DNA of 64,000 nt from Chelydra serpentina (taxonomy: Eukaryota; Chordata; Testudines; Chelydridae): NCBI GenBank assembly GCA_037349315.1, contig JBAIAC010000154.1, positions 558,001-622,000 on the forward strand, in the 5' to 3' direction. The position numbers and the translations under genes were made by a program. The notes below the pieces were generated by a model, which had not been told where the DNA came from, searched no databases, and saw nothing but the letters and a program-made list of their open reading frames with translations. Of the stretch, positions 10,528-20,443 are shown piece by piece (positions within the stretch are counted from its first letter, which is position 1; each line of letters starts with the position of its first letter).

Positions 10528-11544
10528 CTAGTTTAAAGCCCTCCTCACTAGGTTGGCCAGCCTGCTTCCAAAGATGCTCTTCCCTCTCTTCGTCAGGTGG
10601 AGTCCGTCTCTGCCTAGCACTCCTTCTTCTTGGAACACCATCCCATGGTCAAAGAATCCAAACCCTTCTCTCCGACACCATCTGCGTAGCCATTCGTTGA
10701 CTTCCACGATTCGACGGTCTCTACCCCGGCCTTTTCCTGCCACAGGGAGAATGGACGAGAACACCACTTGCGCCTCAAACGCCTTTATCCTTCTTCCCAG
10801 AGCCATGTAGTCTGCAGTAATACACTCAAGGTCATTCTTGGCAGTATCATTGGTGCCCACGTGGAGAAGCAGGAAGGGGTAGCGATCTGAGGGCTTGATG
10901 AGTCTCGGCAGTCTCTCCGTCACATCACGAATCCTAGCCCCTGGCAAGCAGCACACCTCTCGGTTTTCCCGGTCAGGGCGGCAGATAGATGACTCAGTCC
11001 CCCTGAGGAGGGAGTCCCCGACCACCACCACCCGCCTCCTTCTCTTGGGAGTGGTGGTCGTGGAACCCCCATCCCTAGGACTGTGCATCTCATGCCTTCC
11101 AATCAGTGGAGTCTCCTTCTGCTCTGTTCCCTCAGATGCATCATTCACTCCACTCTCTGCACTAGTGCCTGTGGAGAGAACATGAAAACGGTTGCTCATC
11201 TGAATATGCATTTCTTGTACATGGACTTGTCTCATACTCTTTCCTCTTCTGGAGGTCACATGCCGCCAATTATCCTCGCTGGTCTTCTGTCCCCGCTGCG
11301 CAGCCTGCTCTGAATCCTCACAACACTGCGCCCGCTGAAGCCTATCCTGACGTCTATCCAGGAACTCCTCATTTTCTTTTATGGAACGCAGGGTTGATAC
11401 TCGTTTCTCCAGACCTTGAATCTTCTCCTCCAATATGGAGATCAGCTTGCACTTTGTACAGACAAAGTCACTTCTATCCTGTGGAAGAAAGACAAACATG
11501 GCACATCCTGTGCAGGTCACGACAGCGGATCGCTCAGCATCCAT
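10528..11544 (-). CDS. CR1 ORF1 protein, SGNH-esterase type
   Basis: Uninterrupted 338-residue frame. Residues 11-32 hold paired cysteines (C11, C14, C29, C32) that resemble a small zinc-binding unit. Residues about 35-75 are charged and heptad-like, suggesting a coiled coil. Residues 170-338 carry SGNH/GDSL hydrolase blocks: VVVVGDSLL (GDS at 176-178), HVGTND (230-233) and DGLHLT (313-316). CR1 ORF1 proteins are known to carry an esterase-like domain; its role in retrotransposition is not settled. The frame ends 45 bp before the first Met of the ORF2 remnant. The intact frame beside a wrecked ORF2 suggests a fairly young insertion or chance survival. Confidence 0.85.
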   Translation of the reverse strand: MDAERSAVVTCTGCAMFVFLPQDRSDFVCTKCKLISILEEKIQGLEKRVSTLRSIKENEEFLDRRQDRLQRAQCCEDSEQAAQRGQKTSEDNWRHVTSRRGKSMRQVHVQEMHIQMSNRFHVLSTGTSAESGVNDASEGTEQKETPLIGRHEMHSPRDGGSTTTTPKRRRRVVVVGDSLLRGTESSICRPDRENREVCCLPGARIRDVTERLPRLIKPSDRYPFLLLHVGTNDTAKNDLECITADYMALGRRIKAFEAQVVFSSILPVAGKGRGRDRRIVEVNEWLRRWCRREGFGFFDHGMVFQEEGVLGRDGLHLTKRGKSIFGSRLANLVRRALN

Positions 11545-11974
11545 AGTTCCTTCCTTCGAAGAGTTTTCTCACTTGTGGCAGAAGCTACTCAGGGAAACCT
11601 GCAAGGGGGATGCCTCAGTAGGTTCTCTCCAGGCGAACTCCCAGGCTAACTCCACCTGTTTGCTTCTCTGCTATGCGCTGCTCCGCTGGTGCGCAGCTGA
11701 CTGACTATCTTTTTAGAAGAGTCTGCAATGAAGCACTCCCAAATCACACTTTTCAAACGGGAAATCAAACACTCTAGCACACGGACAAAGTGCCAAACTG
11801 TCCCCTCAACAGATACTCACTCCCCCGTCTGCAGCCACCTGGTTGCTCTGCCTCTCCCTTTAGTTTGGGTAAAAAGAATTAGGAATGGCAAGGATAGCTT
11901 GCCCCCTTCGCACTGCCCTTACAAACTCCCTCTCAAACTCCCCTGTTCGCAAAGCTCCCTGGTCGCTTGTGCAC

Positions 11975-12020
11975 GGCTTTATAAAGCCCCGGCCTCCCTG
12001 ATTGATTAGCCCCGCCCCCT
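11975..12020 (-). promoter_or_regulatory. Putative CR1 5' promoter elements
   Basis: A palindromic CTTTATAAAG motif (11977-11986) and a GGGGGCGGGG GC-box-like stretch (about 12006-12016) lie at the 5' end of the minus-strand CR1. LINE promoters sit in the 5' UTR; the assignment is inferred from position and motif only. Confidence 0.35.
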
Positions 12021-12025
12021 GGTGT

Positions 12026-12420
12026 ACAAGCTTCTCTTGCCCTTGTGACTCCAGCTTGAAGGGGAGCTTCTTTTCCTTCCCCTTGCTGAGGAAGAGCAAG
12101 AGAAGAAGGAAAGCCCAGGTGGGCACAAGCCCCCACTGTCTTTTCCTGCTGGGGAGCCTTAAATGAGGGACTCGTGGTGGGTAGAGGTACCACTGCGCTT
12201 CGAGAAAACAGCCCACCCCTGCACACAAAGGGACCAAAGAGCATGCCAAAGCCTGGGATTGAACCAGGGACCTTTAGATCTTCAGTCTAACGCTCTCCCC
12301 ACTGAGCTACTTCAGCAACTATGTGAAAGCTTTTTGTCCTGCTGCTTCTCTGTCTGGGATGTGTTTGTCAGTCATGGCACACAAAAAGAACGTCATTGCG
12401 AGCGGCCAATGGAGGCAAGA
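12026..12420. repeat. Duplicated Phe-tRNA block, third copy
   Basis: Matches 6690-7070 and 45170-45530 in the same orientation: TTCTCTTGCCCTTGTGACTCC, GCCCAGGTGGGCACAAGCCC, GACTCGTGGTGGGTA, the Phe tRNA, then GATGTGTTTGTCAGTCATGG. This copy holds the intact tRNA-Phe. Confidence 0.8.
12244..12316 (-). tRNA. tRNA-Phe(GAA)
   Basis: 73-nt minus-strand tRNA with acceptor GCTGAAG/CTTTGGC (all pairs if G-U allowed) and discriminator A. The A box TAGCTCAGTGGGGAGAGC, anticodon loop CTGAAGA and T-arm GGTTCAATCCC match the vertebrate Phe consensus. The first T4 run downstream is about 36 nt away, further than usual. It is the best Phe copy in the window. Confidence 0.85.
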
Positions 12421-12990
12421 TGAAATTCCAGATGTTAGTACATTTCAGTAACAGTTAAAATTAAAATTTTCTATGTGCTTAGTTTGAATGATTTTATTTT
12501 ATTTGCTCACATATGGAATGAAGAATACAGATTTACAGATCCTCGCATGCACATTTATCGTCTTCTCTGATAGAGAAAATCACGTATCCAAATTGTGCAT
12601 GAAAATCTTAAAATGAGCTACAAATGCAATAAGAAATAAGGTATTTAGAATTTTAACATATGGGGGGTCAGTGAAGAAGCTTTTCCCTGGGGTGCCATTA
12701 GGTCTACGGGAGGCCCGGTCAGGGGGAGCAGGAGTTAGTTTCACATGCCTGTTTCCAGGCTGTATTCTGTGGGCACCCTGCTCCGTGGGAGGGATCCCGG
12801 GAGCCCAGACTCAGGGCTGGAACAGGCCCCTGATTTCGGGGGTGGCTGCAGGGTTACAGCGCTCTGACGTCTCAGACAATCTGTCTCTCCACAAGCCTCA
12901 GATCTGTGTCCCCAGAGGCTCCTTCACGGCCTCCGCCCCATTCCCATTCTACAGACAGGAGCAGCGTGAAGGGTTAGGGGGGATCCATAG
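12421..12990. other. No recognised gene
   Basis: The first 240 bp are AT-rich, the rest is GC-richer. No repeat or gene was recognised. Homology with the inverted copy at 59.2-59.6 kb begins near 12990. Confidence 0.4.
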
Positions 12991-13129
12991 GGTGGCAGAG
13001 GCTTCAGGAGCCCACAGTGTTTGCCCATCTGGGCATTGTGGCTGAGATCTCTGCTGGCCAGCGCCAGCGCTCGCAAGGCGCTAGTGTGGATGCTGGAGGC
13101 TGGGTGCTGGATGCTGTAGGTAGAGACCC

Positions 13130-13201
13130 AGCAGAGTGGCGCAGCGGCAGCGTGCTGGGCCCATAACCCAGAGGTCGATGGATCGAAACCATCCTCTGCT
13201 A
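13130..13201 (+). tRNA. Initiator tRNA-Met(CAU)
   Basis: Complete 72-nt initiator tRNA with AGCAGAG/CTCTGCT acceptor, CCCATAA loop, GATCGAAACC T-arm and terminal A. The only D-loop difference from sister copies is GGCAGC for GGAAGC, shared with the inverted copy at 59368. No TTTT occurs for about 200 nt downstream, because an antisense CR1 fragment begins about 11 nt after the gene. The T-run at 13403-13408 corresponds to the terminator used by the inverted copy. Confidence 0.9.
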
Positions 13202-13211
13202 GGCAGGTGCT

Positions 13212-13398
13212 TAGAATCATAGACCATAGACTCTCAGGGTTGGAAGGGACCTCAGGAGGTCATCTAGTCCAACCCCCTGCTCAAAGCAGGACCAACCCCA
13301 ACTAGATCATCCCAGCCAGGGCTTTGTCAAGCCTGACCTTAAAAACCTCTAAGGAAGGAGATTCCACCACCTCCCTAGGTAACCCATTCCAGTGCTTG
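13212..13398 (-). mobile_element. CR1 3' end fragment inserted after the initiator tRNA
   Basis: The minus-strand 3' terminal 185 bp of CR1 ends in the degenerate ATTCTATG tail next to the tRNA. TGCTT occurs at both borders (13207-13211 and 13393-13397). The paralog at about 59350-59367 lacks the insert, so this is a filled/empty pair. The distal TGCTT is also part of CR1 itself, so it may be microhomology and not a target duplication. Confidence 0.85.
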
Positions 13399-13402
13399 TT
13401 TG

Positions 13403-13408
13403 TTTTTT
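13403..13408 (+). terminator. T6 run, displaced Pol III terminator of the initiator tRNA
   Basis: The matching T5 run in the inverted copy lies 17 nt past the tRNA (59347-59351, read on the minus strand). Here the CR1 insertion has moved it to about 200 nt downstream. No earlier TTTT was seen between 13202 and 13402. Confidence 0.65.
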
Positions 13409-13595
13409 CTCTGGGCCTTCAAGCGAACTGGTGACCAGCAGAGCGCCAAGAGCCTAGGTCATGAGGCAAGAGGTGGCTGAGGTGTCGGACTGCCAGGGAG
13501 CTCCCCGGCCCCTCTGGCTGCCTGGGCTGAAGGCAAGAGGCAGGCCTGGGTGTGGTGAGGGCCTCCTGTCCCAGCGGTGCTGCTTACGAAAAGCC

Positions 13596-13666
13596 AGCAG
13601 AGGGACACAGGGGAACTGTGCTGTGCCCATAACACAGAGGTGGATTAATCAAACCCTCTTCTGCTA
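13596..13666 (+). pseudogene. Initiator tRNA-Met pseudogene
   Basis: AGCAGAG and CTTCTGCTA ends and GCCCATAAC in the anticodon region remain. The D-arm (GGACACAGGGGAACTG) and T-arm (GATTAATCAAACCC) are heavily changed. Confidence 0.7.
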
Positions 13667-13669
13667 GCA

Positions 13670-13945
13670 CCGGGCCTCCCGCTTCCTACCCTGGGCCTGC
13701 AAGCGAGGGGGCGGCTTGCACAGCGCCAAGAGTCTCACCTGTGAGGCAGGAGGCGGCTGACGCCTGCAGCCTGCTGGGGAGCTCCCAGAAGTGATTAAGG
13801 GACAGAGACTCCTAAGTGCCCAGAGTAACTAGGGTTTGGGGTTCACCGAGGCCAGTAAGGGGGTCGCTATGTCGGCCTTGTAACCCTGGGTGTCAGGTCG
13901 CTGTGCAGCTCTGACCTAGAGCTCTGATCCCAACGACTGACCAGC
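13670..13945. other. IntertRNA sequence with one shared flank
   Basis: No gene was seen. Positions 13856-13945 match, in reverse, the sequence beside the LTRs at 17880-17936 and 51966-52050 (GTCGGCCTTGTAA, GTGTCAGGTCGCTGTGCAGC). Here the LTR is absent. Confidence 0.55.
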
Positions 13946-14055
13946 AGCCCAAAAAGTAGCTCTTGTGGTACACAGGAGGCCTGTGAGATGCAGGGGGTCA
14001 GATTAGATGCTCTAATGGTCTCTTCTGACCATAAAGTCTACTAATTTCTGAAAAA
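13945..14055 (+). mobile_element. CR1-like 3' fragment
   Basis: Contains GTAGCTCTTGTGGTACACAGG, GGGGGTCAGATTAGATG and GGTCTCTTCTGACCATAAAGT, as at 42050-42140 and 16390-16460. 3' end of an older CR1 subfamily. Confidence 0.65.
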
Positions 14056-15117
14056 GTGAGTGTAGCATTGGGAGCAGCCTCTGATGTTTTACTGTCTAGC
14101 CGGCTTGCTTCCTAGAATGAACACTCATTGAGTGGGGTGATCCCCAGGGAGTACCTCAAACCTCTCAAGTGTCTGGCCAGCGGCAGGACATTAGCACAGC
14201 AAGGGATGGGTGTGGCAGTGACATCACAAAGTCCGTTTGCAGGACCTCGGCCTATTGGTCAAAGGTGGTCGGGAGGTGGTGACCTCACAGAGAGCTGCTG
14301 ACATCAGCCAGGCCAGGCCAGGGGCGCAGGGCCAGGGAAACCTCGGAGACCCCCGTGGCTTTGCTTCAGCAAGTCTCCTTCTCGGGGTCTCTCTTGGAGG
14401 ACTGAGAGAGTATTAGGGTTCACGTACGTGAGCGCGAGGAGGAACCACTTTCGAGTTTTCTCCTTTCCTTTTACGGACTTTCCTAGAAAACAGACGTCCC
14501 TGGTTAGACGGTAAGAGCCTCTGAGAGGTTTGGAACCTGTTCAGTCTGATCCATCTGGTGCCAGCTGAATTCTCGGCATGGAAAACAGTAGCTTCAGGTG
14601 GCAGAATTTTATTCCCCACTTGGGATTTTGTCCCTCAGAATCACTGGGGACATCAGGGTTTGTCCTTTTTGTTTGACCTTTTCTTCCATCCCTCCCTCCT
14701 TTCTCTTCATCTCTTACTTCTTTTGTCATTTCCCCTGTTCCCCTCCCACCACCAGGAGAGGTGTAGGGGTGTGTGTGTGTCTGGTGGGGGGTGCTCTGCA
14801 GCTCCCATTGTGTGTGGTCTACCCAAAAATGTGGGGCTGAAATAGTGCTCGGACAGTGATCCCCACCGGTGACCTGGGCCATCCTTTGGGCTCTCTGGTG
14901 AGAGACCTGTGCCACCCCTCGGTCTCTACCCGGATTGGCTGAGCAGGGAGTTATTGACAGGGAGGGGACTCAGGTTCTTGTTCTCTTTTAAGACCAAGTA
15001 AATAAGTCATAACCAGTCATATGTGTGATGAATTTTGCTGTTTCTCTGAATTAATTGTAGAGATTGAGGGATGTTAAGGTAAGAAAGGACCATTATGTGC
15101 ATCTTTAGGACTTTAGG
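14040..15117 (+). repeat. Duplicated promoter-like block, copy 2
   Basis: Matches 62670-63642 almost throughout and 42140-42870 over its first part. Order: TGACATCAC, CCTATTGGTCAAAGG, GTGACCTCACAGAGAG, TGACATCAGCC, CAGGCCAGGCC, a candidate exon around CACGTACGTGAGCGCGAGGAG, and GACGGTAAGAGCC (splice-donor-like). Further on come an ATGGAAAACAGTAGCTTC segment and a long pyrimidine tract ending in CACCACCAG. The reading frames are short and only partly alike between copies, so no protein is called. Confidence 0.55.
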
Positions 15118-15543
15118 GGACTGGAGCACATGACTTATGAGGAGAGGCTGAGGGAACTGGGATTGTTTAGCCTGCAGAAGAGAAGAGTGAGGGGGGATTT
15201 GATAGCTGCTTTCAACTACCTAAAAGGGGGTTCCAAAGAGGCTGGATCTAGACTGTTCTCAGTGGTCGAAGATGACAGAACAAGGAGTAATGGTCTCAAG
15301 TTGCAGAGGGGGAGGTTTAGGTTGGATATTAGGAAAAGCTTTTTCACTAGTAGGGTGGTGAAGCACTGGAATGGGTTACCTAGGGAGGTGGTGGAATCTC
15401 CTTCCTTAGAGGTTTTTAAGGTCAGGCTTAATAAAGCCCTGGCTGGGATGATTTAGTTGGGTTTGGTCCTGCTCTGAGCAGGGGGTAGGACTAGATGACC
15501 TCCTGAGGTCCCTTCCAACCCTGAGATTCTATGATTCTATGAT
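15118..15543 (+). mobile_element. CR1 LINE, 3' end only
   Basis: 5'-truncated CR1 with the last 108 codons of ORF2 (15130-15456), a 3' UTR and the ATTCTATG tail. The copy at 63643 starts at the same base and has the same upstream flank, so the truncated insertion predates duplication of this block. Confidence 0.9.
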
Positions 15544-16180
15544 CCAGTCGCACCTCCTGTATAACCCAGGCCCTAGCATGTCACCAAGTGGTTCCTGTAA
15601 CCAACCATAGCATGGGACTGAGCCAGAGCTCGGCTTTTGGAACGACATCCACATGCATTAGAGCCAGCTGGCTAACAGAAAAACTTTCTTCTGCAGGGAC
15701 GCAGGGTTAAGGGACAGGGAGGAAAAGACATGGAGGCTGTGTCTAAAGTTAGAGCAGCGAGGCCAGGATAACCGGGGCTAGGTGCCAGGATTGGCTATCA
15801 GAAGACCTGCCATTTTCTATTCCTGGCTTTGGGACCATAAGCGAGTCTCTTCACCCCTGGGTGCCTCGGTTTCCCCAACTATCAAATAGAGCTAATCAAG
15901 GTTTTGTTTGTTCTCCCCATTTTACAGGGTGGGAAACTGAGACACTGTTGGGACCTGTCTACGCTACAGGTCTGTCGTGCATTTGTAAGCTGCTGACCCC
16001 CACATGTTGTTCAGAGCCTGTGGACAACACAGCTCCCAAAGGTGTGTTTGTTCTGTGATTATCCCCTATGGACCAGCAGGACTGGACGGCCTTTTCTCAT
16101 GGTGCTGTGGGAGCAGGTCCTGGGGACTAAGGGTCTGAAGAAGCTCTCAAGGAGTAATTTTTTAAAATAATTTTTATCAA
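15544..16180. other. No recognised gene
   Basis: Mixed sequence without tRNA boxes, terminal repeats or convincing coding frames. A short TTCCCCA/TTTTACAGGGTGGGAAACTGAG segment resembles common vertebrate repeat debris, but I could not assign it. Confidence 0.35.
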
Positions 16181-16470
16181 TGAATGGGGAGAAAACATCC
16201 AATCACTGCTGATAAGATTGGTGGGGGACAAAATACCGGCAGAGTGGTAATTAGTGATGAGGAGAGGGCAGTGATACAGAGCGATCTGGCTCATTCGGCA
16301 AGCTGGGCCCATTCAAAGGAAACAAGTTTGACCAGAGCCAAATGCAAAGTCCGATACCTAGCAAGGCCTTTCTGGAATGTGTTTGCTTATTGTGGTTCAC
16401 AGGAGGCCTGTGATATGCAGGGGGTCAGATTAGATGATCTAATGGTCTCTTCTGACCATAAAGTCTAAAG
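16181..16470 (+). mobile_element. Old CR1-like fragment
   Basis: The segment from about 16200 looks like a degraded CR1 reverse-transcriptase region (ACTGCTGATAAGATTGGTGGGG resembles the AD(D)K..GG coding stretch). It ends in GGGGGTCAGATTAGATGATCTAATGG, the same 3' end as 13945-14055. Confidence 0.55.
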
Positions 16471-16655
16471 CAGGCCTGCACAACTCGTAAAGCGGCGAGG
16501 GCCGTATTACTCCAAAGAAAACAGCTGAGGGCCAAAACCCCCTGCCCTCGTGGAAACACGCCCCCACCCCTGTGCCGCCTGCTCCGCGGAAACAACCCCT
16601 CCTTCCCCACCGCTGGGGTCTGGAAGCCTGTAGAGGGGGAAAGAACCAGCGCGCA

Positions 16656-17035
16656 TAGGGTGACCAGATCATAGCAGTAAAATAGGACCTGCCCCCTCCC
16701 CGCTCGGCCCCACCATAACACCCCTCTTCACCCATCCCCCAGGGGTCATTATATTACTGCACACAACAGTCAATCAATACAGTTGTAGATAAATCTCTGC
16801 ATTATGCATTTTTGTATAACTTTTATATGACTTTGTATTGAACCTTGGTAATATGTTATAGCGGGCCCCTAAGGTAGTATAATTAAGGTTAAAGAAAAAT
16901 GTCTCTTTGCTAGAAGTAGAATAAGATCTTCGCCCCAAAATCGGGAGGGGGGTGGGTGGTAATAGGAACCTATATAAGAAAAAGACGTAAAAATCAGGAC
17001 TGTCCCTATAAAATGGGGACATCTGGTCACCCTAC
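16656..17035. mobile_element. GGGTGACCAGA MITE split by other sequence
   Basis: A left end GGGTGACCAGAT at 16658 and a right part with CCTATATAAGAAAAAGAC and CATCTGGTCACCC at 16936-17033 flank about 200 bp of unrelated sequence. Either this is one element with an insertion or two partial copies. Confidence 0.5.
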
Positions 17036-17429
17036 CCCCAGCCCAGAGACAAGCAGCAAAAAGGACCAATGGACACTGTCCCAGATTTTGGGCCGCACAG
17101 TGAGCCCTCCTACTCACCCCCCCCGCGGGCCGCACCGTGAGCCCATCCAGGCCGCATGTTGTGCCGGCCTGCTGTAGACAAAGAGCCAGTAGACAGGAGT
17201 TTTGTTCATGGACTTGTCGGCTTAAACACTCCCCTTCACTCTATTCTCAGACACACACTAGTATTAACTGTTTGCTACTGATGGGTTTAGAAACCATTTG
17301 TCGAGTGGAAGATGCCATTTCTGGGGGATTGTTCCCAAGACCCAGTACTTTGTGTTCAACCATCTCCCAGCTTCCTTGGTGAAGATAAAACTGAGGTTTC
17401 TTTGCAGTGTACAGAATAAAGTAGCTTTT

Positions 17430-17502
17430 CACCCCAGACGGGACTTGAACCCACAATCTCTGGCTTAGGAAGCCAATGCCTTATCCATTAGGCCACTGGG
17501 GC
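17430..17502 (-). tRNA. tRNA-Arg(CCU)
   Basis: 73-nt minus-strand tRNA with GCCCCAG acceptor, GTGGCCTAATGGATAAGGC D-arm, anticodon loop TTCCTAA (CCT) and T-arm GTGGGTTCAAGTCCC, following vertebrate tRNA-Arg(CCT). No T4 within about 35 nt downstream. The duplicate at 52399 has a different anticodon. Confidence 0.85.
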
Positions 17503-17936
17503 CCCAAAGTGCAACTGATGGAGGGATGGAAATTCCCTCTCATAATTGCACATTCCTCACATTCGCTAGGAAGCCAAATACCCCCTTTATGCGCCTTACA
17601 GAAATGTCGGCATCCTCTGTCAGCGAGGCAACTGGGCAGGTCGCTGACAGAGCTGAGCCCCACCTTTCTGCAGCCATCTTTAGAGAAGAACCCCACCCCA
17701 GAGTCACCCCTCCCTCCGTCAGCACCTCCACGGCTGTGGCTCTGAGTGGCAGTAGGATAATTGGGGGGTGAATCCAGGGCTGGAAGCGGGGTCAGGTCAG
17801 CCTGTGAGGAGTAACCAGGTGGGGCAGACCCAGGGGGAGGCTGTGGGCTGCTGGTCGGATGTTGGGATCAGAGCTCTAGATCAAAGCTGCACAGCGACCT
17901 GACACCCAGGGTTACAAGGCCGACATAGTGACCCCC

Positions 17937-18982
17937 TGTGACAGCATGGGGTTTTCCTTGTTGCCTATGGGGGTTTTTCTTGGTTCCCTAGGGGTTTGCA
18001 TGCAGAGGGGGTGGGACTCGGTTTCCCTGGGTGTTATGGGTGTAACGAGGTGATGGGAGAGGGAGTTGGTTGTTACAGGGGACTGGCGAGGGGACTGGGG
18101 ACCCCACCATGGACGTGGCGACAGGTGACCCGGAAGCCAGCTCAGGAGTCCGCAGCCGGTCCTGGCCAGTGGGAGAACAATAGGCTGTGAAGAGAGGCGC
18201 CCCGGGGGCCTAACCAGCCGGTTCCAGCCAGAGGGGGCAGAGACGAGAAGAGGCCCAGACGACCCTGTTTGCAGGGCTATTTACCTGGAGAGAAGACAAT
18301 GGACAGAGGCAGGGCTTGGGGCCAGTGATATCCCCCGCCCAGTGGGGCAGCAGGGGGGGGGGGCTCCAGTGGCGTAGCCAGGGGGGGTTAGGGGGAGCGG
18401 CTGCTCCCCCTGTGAGCACAAGTGGCGGCGCCCACGCCCCGCTGCCGGAGCTGGGCTCGGGCGGGGATTTAAAAGGCCCGCTGCTCCCCGCGGCTGCAGG
18501 AGCCGTGGGCCTTTGAAATCCCCACCCGAGCCCCGCTGCCGGAGCTCCGGCGGCACTTTAAAGGGCCCGGGGCTCCCCGCAGCGGCTGGAGCTGCGGGCC
18601 CTTTAAGTCACCGCCGGGGAAGCCGGTCCGGTCCGGCACGGCGTACTGGCTCTTGCCGGGACCGGACTGGACCGGCTTCCTTTCACCTCTGGGAGGACCC
18701 GGAGAGCCTCCCGGAGGCACCGCCAGGTGAGTACAGGGGGAGCCTGGGGAGGCGCCTTTTTATAGCGCCGCTCCCCCTGTGCTCCGGACCTGCCTACGCT
18801 ACTGGGGGGCTCTGGGCTGGGGAGAGGGAGCAGGCAGAGCCCACCGGGATACAGGAGAGAGCTGGATGTGCTGGGCTCGGGGGAGGCCAGGCCTGAGGCC
18901 CTGAGAGTTCCTGTGCTGTGTTCAACGCTCAATAAACCCTCCTGTGTTACGCTGGCTGAGAGTCACTCTGGGCTAGAGAACA
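17937..18982 (+). mobile_element. Solo-type retroviral LTR
   Basis: Starts TGTGACAGCATGGGG and ends CTAGAGAACA (TG..CA). An AATAAA signal sits in CTCAATAAACCCTCCTGTG near 18931. No PBS, PPT or coding domain adjoins it. The 3' end abuts the truncated Ty3/gypsy element in opposite orientation, and the same junction occurs in the right arm (50917). It contains the MITE at 18367-18804. Confidence 0.75.
18367..18804. mobile_element. hAT-type MITE with 8-bp target duplication
   Basis: Terminal inverted repeats CAGTGGCGTAGCCAGG and CCTGCCTACGCTACTG are flanked by an exact 8-bp duplication GGGGGCTC (18359-18366 and 18805-18812). hAT transposases generate 8-bp duplications, and CAGTGG-type ends fit. 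The 438-bp interior is very GC-rich with CCGGTCCGG palindromes and no transposase frame. The paralog is 51095-51533. Confidence 0.85.
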
Positions 18983-18985
18983 GGG

Positions 18986-19501
18986 GGGGCAGAGATAATA
19001 TGGCACAGTTCGGGCTTTCAGACATTTTGGTTGACTGTCAGGTTTAATCTTCAATGTCACAGTGATTCCCTTCATACTTCCCAGATCCTCTCCAAAAACA
19101 GCCGCATGTTTCCTTAGTACAGCGGTGAGACCGGTTTCTCCTTTAGTCATTCGGTGCACTTCTGCCCAATTCAGCTGAATCTTCCCAAGCCAAGACCGAC
19201 CCATTAAGTCTGGGTAATTACCTCTCACCACAAACAGGGGCAATTTAGCAGCCTGTCCATTGAGCTCCCCCTTAACATCAATAGTGCCCAACATGGGCAC
19301 AGCTTCTCCCGTATGCGTCTTCAGAACAGTTTTTGTTGCCTTAAGCGGAAGATGCTGTAGCTTTTCTTTATACACAGTCTCGGAGCCCAGCGTGACGGCT
19401 GCACCGGTGTCCAGTTCCATGCGTGTAGATTTGCCATCCAACAACGGGGCTCCCCAGTACCCATGTGAGCCCACTGCCAAAGACAAAACGTGCAGCGGCA
19501 C
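18986..19501 (-). pseudogene. Ty3/gypsy protease and start of RT
   Basis: Aspartic protease motif MELDTGAAVT (DTGA at residues 31-34 of the frame from 19501). The downstream DVKGELNG and LPLFVV segments fit a retropepsin fold. The end contains KPDSQPKCLKARTVPY, which resembles the conserved start of gypsy RT. After that the frame enters the LTR. The frame is offset from Gag at about 19550. Confidence 0.8.
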
Positions 19502-19545
19502 TTCTTCTTGCGATGAGGTGTCACCTTGGTCATCCTGGGTCTGCT

Positions 19546-20304
19546 CTAGGGTGTGCAGGTTTCCCAGACCACAGGCCTCTTTTTCTTTTGTTTACAGTCA
19601 CACTCAATGTGTCCCTTTTTGCCACAGTGTCGACACACCAGGTCCTTACACCAGCATTCGGATGCCCGGCGACCCGGCTTACCACAGCGGTAACATTCCT
19701 GACTCTGCACAGTTTTGTGGGTCGGTTCTTGTGACACCTTATGCACCCTAGGGGATGCACCGATGTATTGCGCCTCCTTGGTAGCCAGTTCCATGGAGAC
19801 CGCAATAGCAACAGCCTTGTGTAAGGTAAGCTGAGCCTCTGTCAATAGGCGCTTCCGTATAGCGTCACTGTGCAGGCCACACACGAACCTGTCACGCAGG
19901 GCGTCATTTAACATCTCCTTACATTCACAGTGTTCCGCAAGCCTTTTTAAAGTTGCTACAAATTGTACAACTGGTTCATCTTCTTTTTGGTCTCTTTGGT
20001 GGAACCCACTATATCTTTCAGCAGTTACCAGTGGTTTGGGGGGGAAATGGGACCGCAGGATTCCCACAATGTCACTGTAAGATTTGGTCTCAGGCTTAAC
20101 AGGGTGTAGTGAGCTGCGTCGCAGGGAGTAGGTTTTAGCCCCCACAACACTTAAGAATATTGACACCTTCTTCTCTTCTGTAATGTCGTTGGCAATCACA
20201 AAAAGCTCCAAACGCTCAGTACACACGTGCCATTGCACTATGTTCTCCTCCAAGGGTTCCCGTGGCCCTGTAAGTGTAGCCGTGGGTTTAGTTTCAGGTT
20301 TCAC
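19546..20304 (-). pseudogene. Ty3/gypsy Gag, left-arm copy
   Basis: 252-residue frame typical of vertebrate gypsy Gag: a capsid-like region (residues about 20-180, with KTYSLRR, SHFPPKP, ERYSGFHQRDQ, FVATLKRLAEHC and LNDALRDRFVCGL), then two CCHC-type knuckles. The first reads CX2CX4RX4C (C204, C207, R212, C217), so the histidine is lost. The second has C224, C227, H232 and C237. The frame leaves the protease frame after KKKRPVVW. Inactive remnant. Confidence 0.85.
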
Positions 20305-20425
20305 AGTCAGTGCCGAACAAGCCAGTTCTCACCCCCTTCCAACAGATAAATGATTTTGGTAGATTTTTTTTCTTTTCTCTTTTTACCTTGACTTCTACTT
20401 TCCTCTGTTGCTGGGGCAGCACAGG

Positions 20426-20443
20426 GATCCCGTCCTCGTCGCC
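20426..20443 (-). promoter_or_regulatory. Primer-binding site, tRNA-Ser(GCU)-like
   Basis: Minus strand TGGCGACGAGGACGGGAT. From memory, the 3' end of vertebrate tRNA-Ser(GCU) predicts TGGCGACGAGGATGGGAT, one mismatch in 18. It lies just downstream of the putative LTR end (..GGATACA) and about 120 nt before the Gag Met. Confidence 0.6.

Larger units (their letters stand above)
7681..12025 (-). mobile_element. CR1 LINE, near full length
   Basis: On the minus strand this runs from a 5' UTR (about 11545-12025) through ORF1 and ORF2 to the 3' terminal ATTCTATG tandem at 7681-7705. The length of about 4.3 kb is close to a complete CR1. The 5' UTR includes a GC-rich start and a TTTATAAAG motif. 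It separates two segments that are contiguous in paralogous blocks (the 7.2-7.68 kb tail and the Phe block at 12.03 kb), although the junction is not a clean insertion into a known empty site. Confidence 0.9.
12990..13590. repeat. Initiator-Met block, inverted pair with 59200-59580
   Basis: Flanks on both sides of the tRNA match 59200-59580 in reverse, including CAGAGATCTCAGCC-type and CAGCGCTCGCAAGGCGC-type stretches on the 5' side and CTCTGGGCCT..CAAGCG on the 3' side. The CR1 fragment at 13212-13398 is present only here. Confidence 0.8.

Noticed and set aside
18513..18932. Frames of 109-127 codons inside the hAT-type MITE
   Set aside because: They lie in GC-rich palindromic MITE sequence, and the right-arm copy differs by indels.
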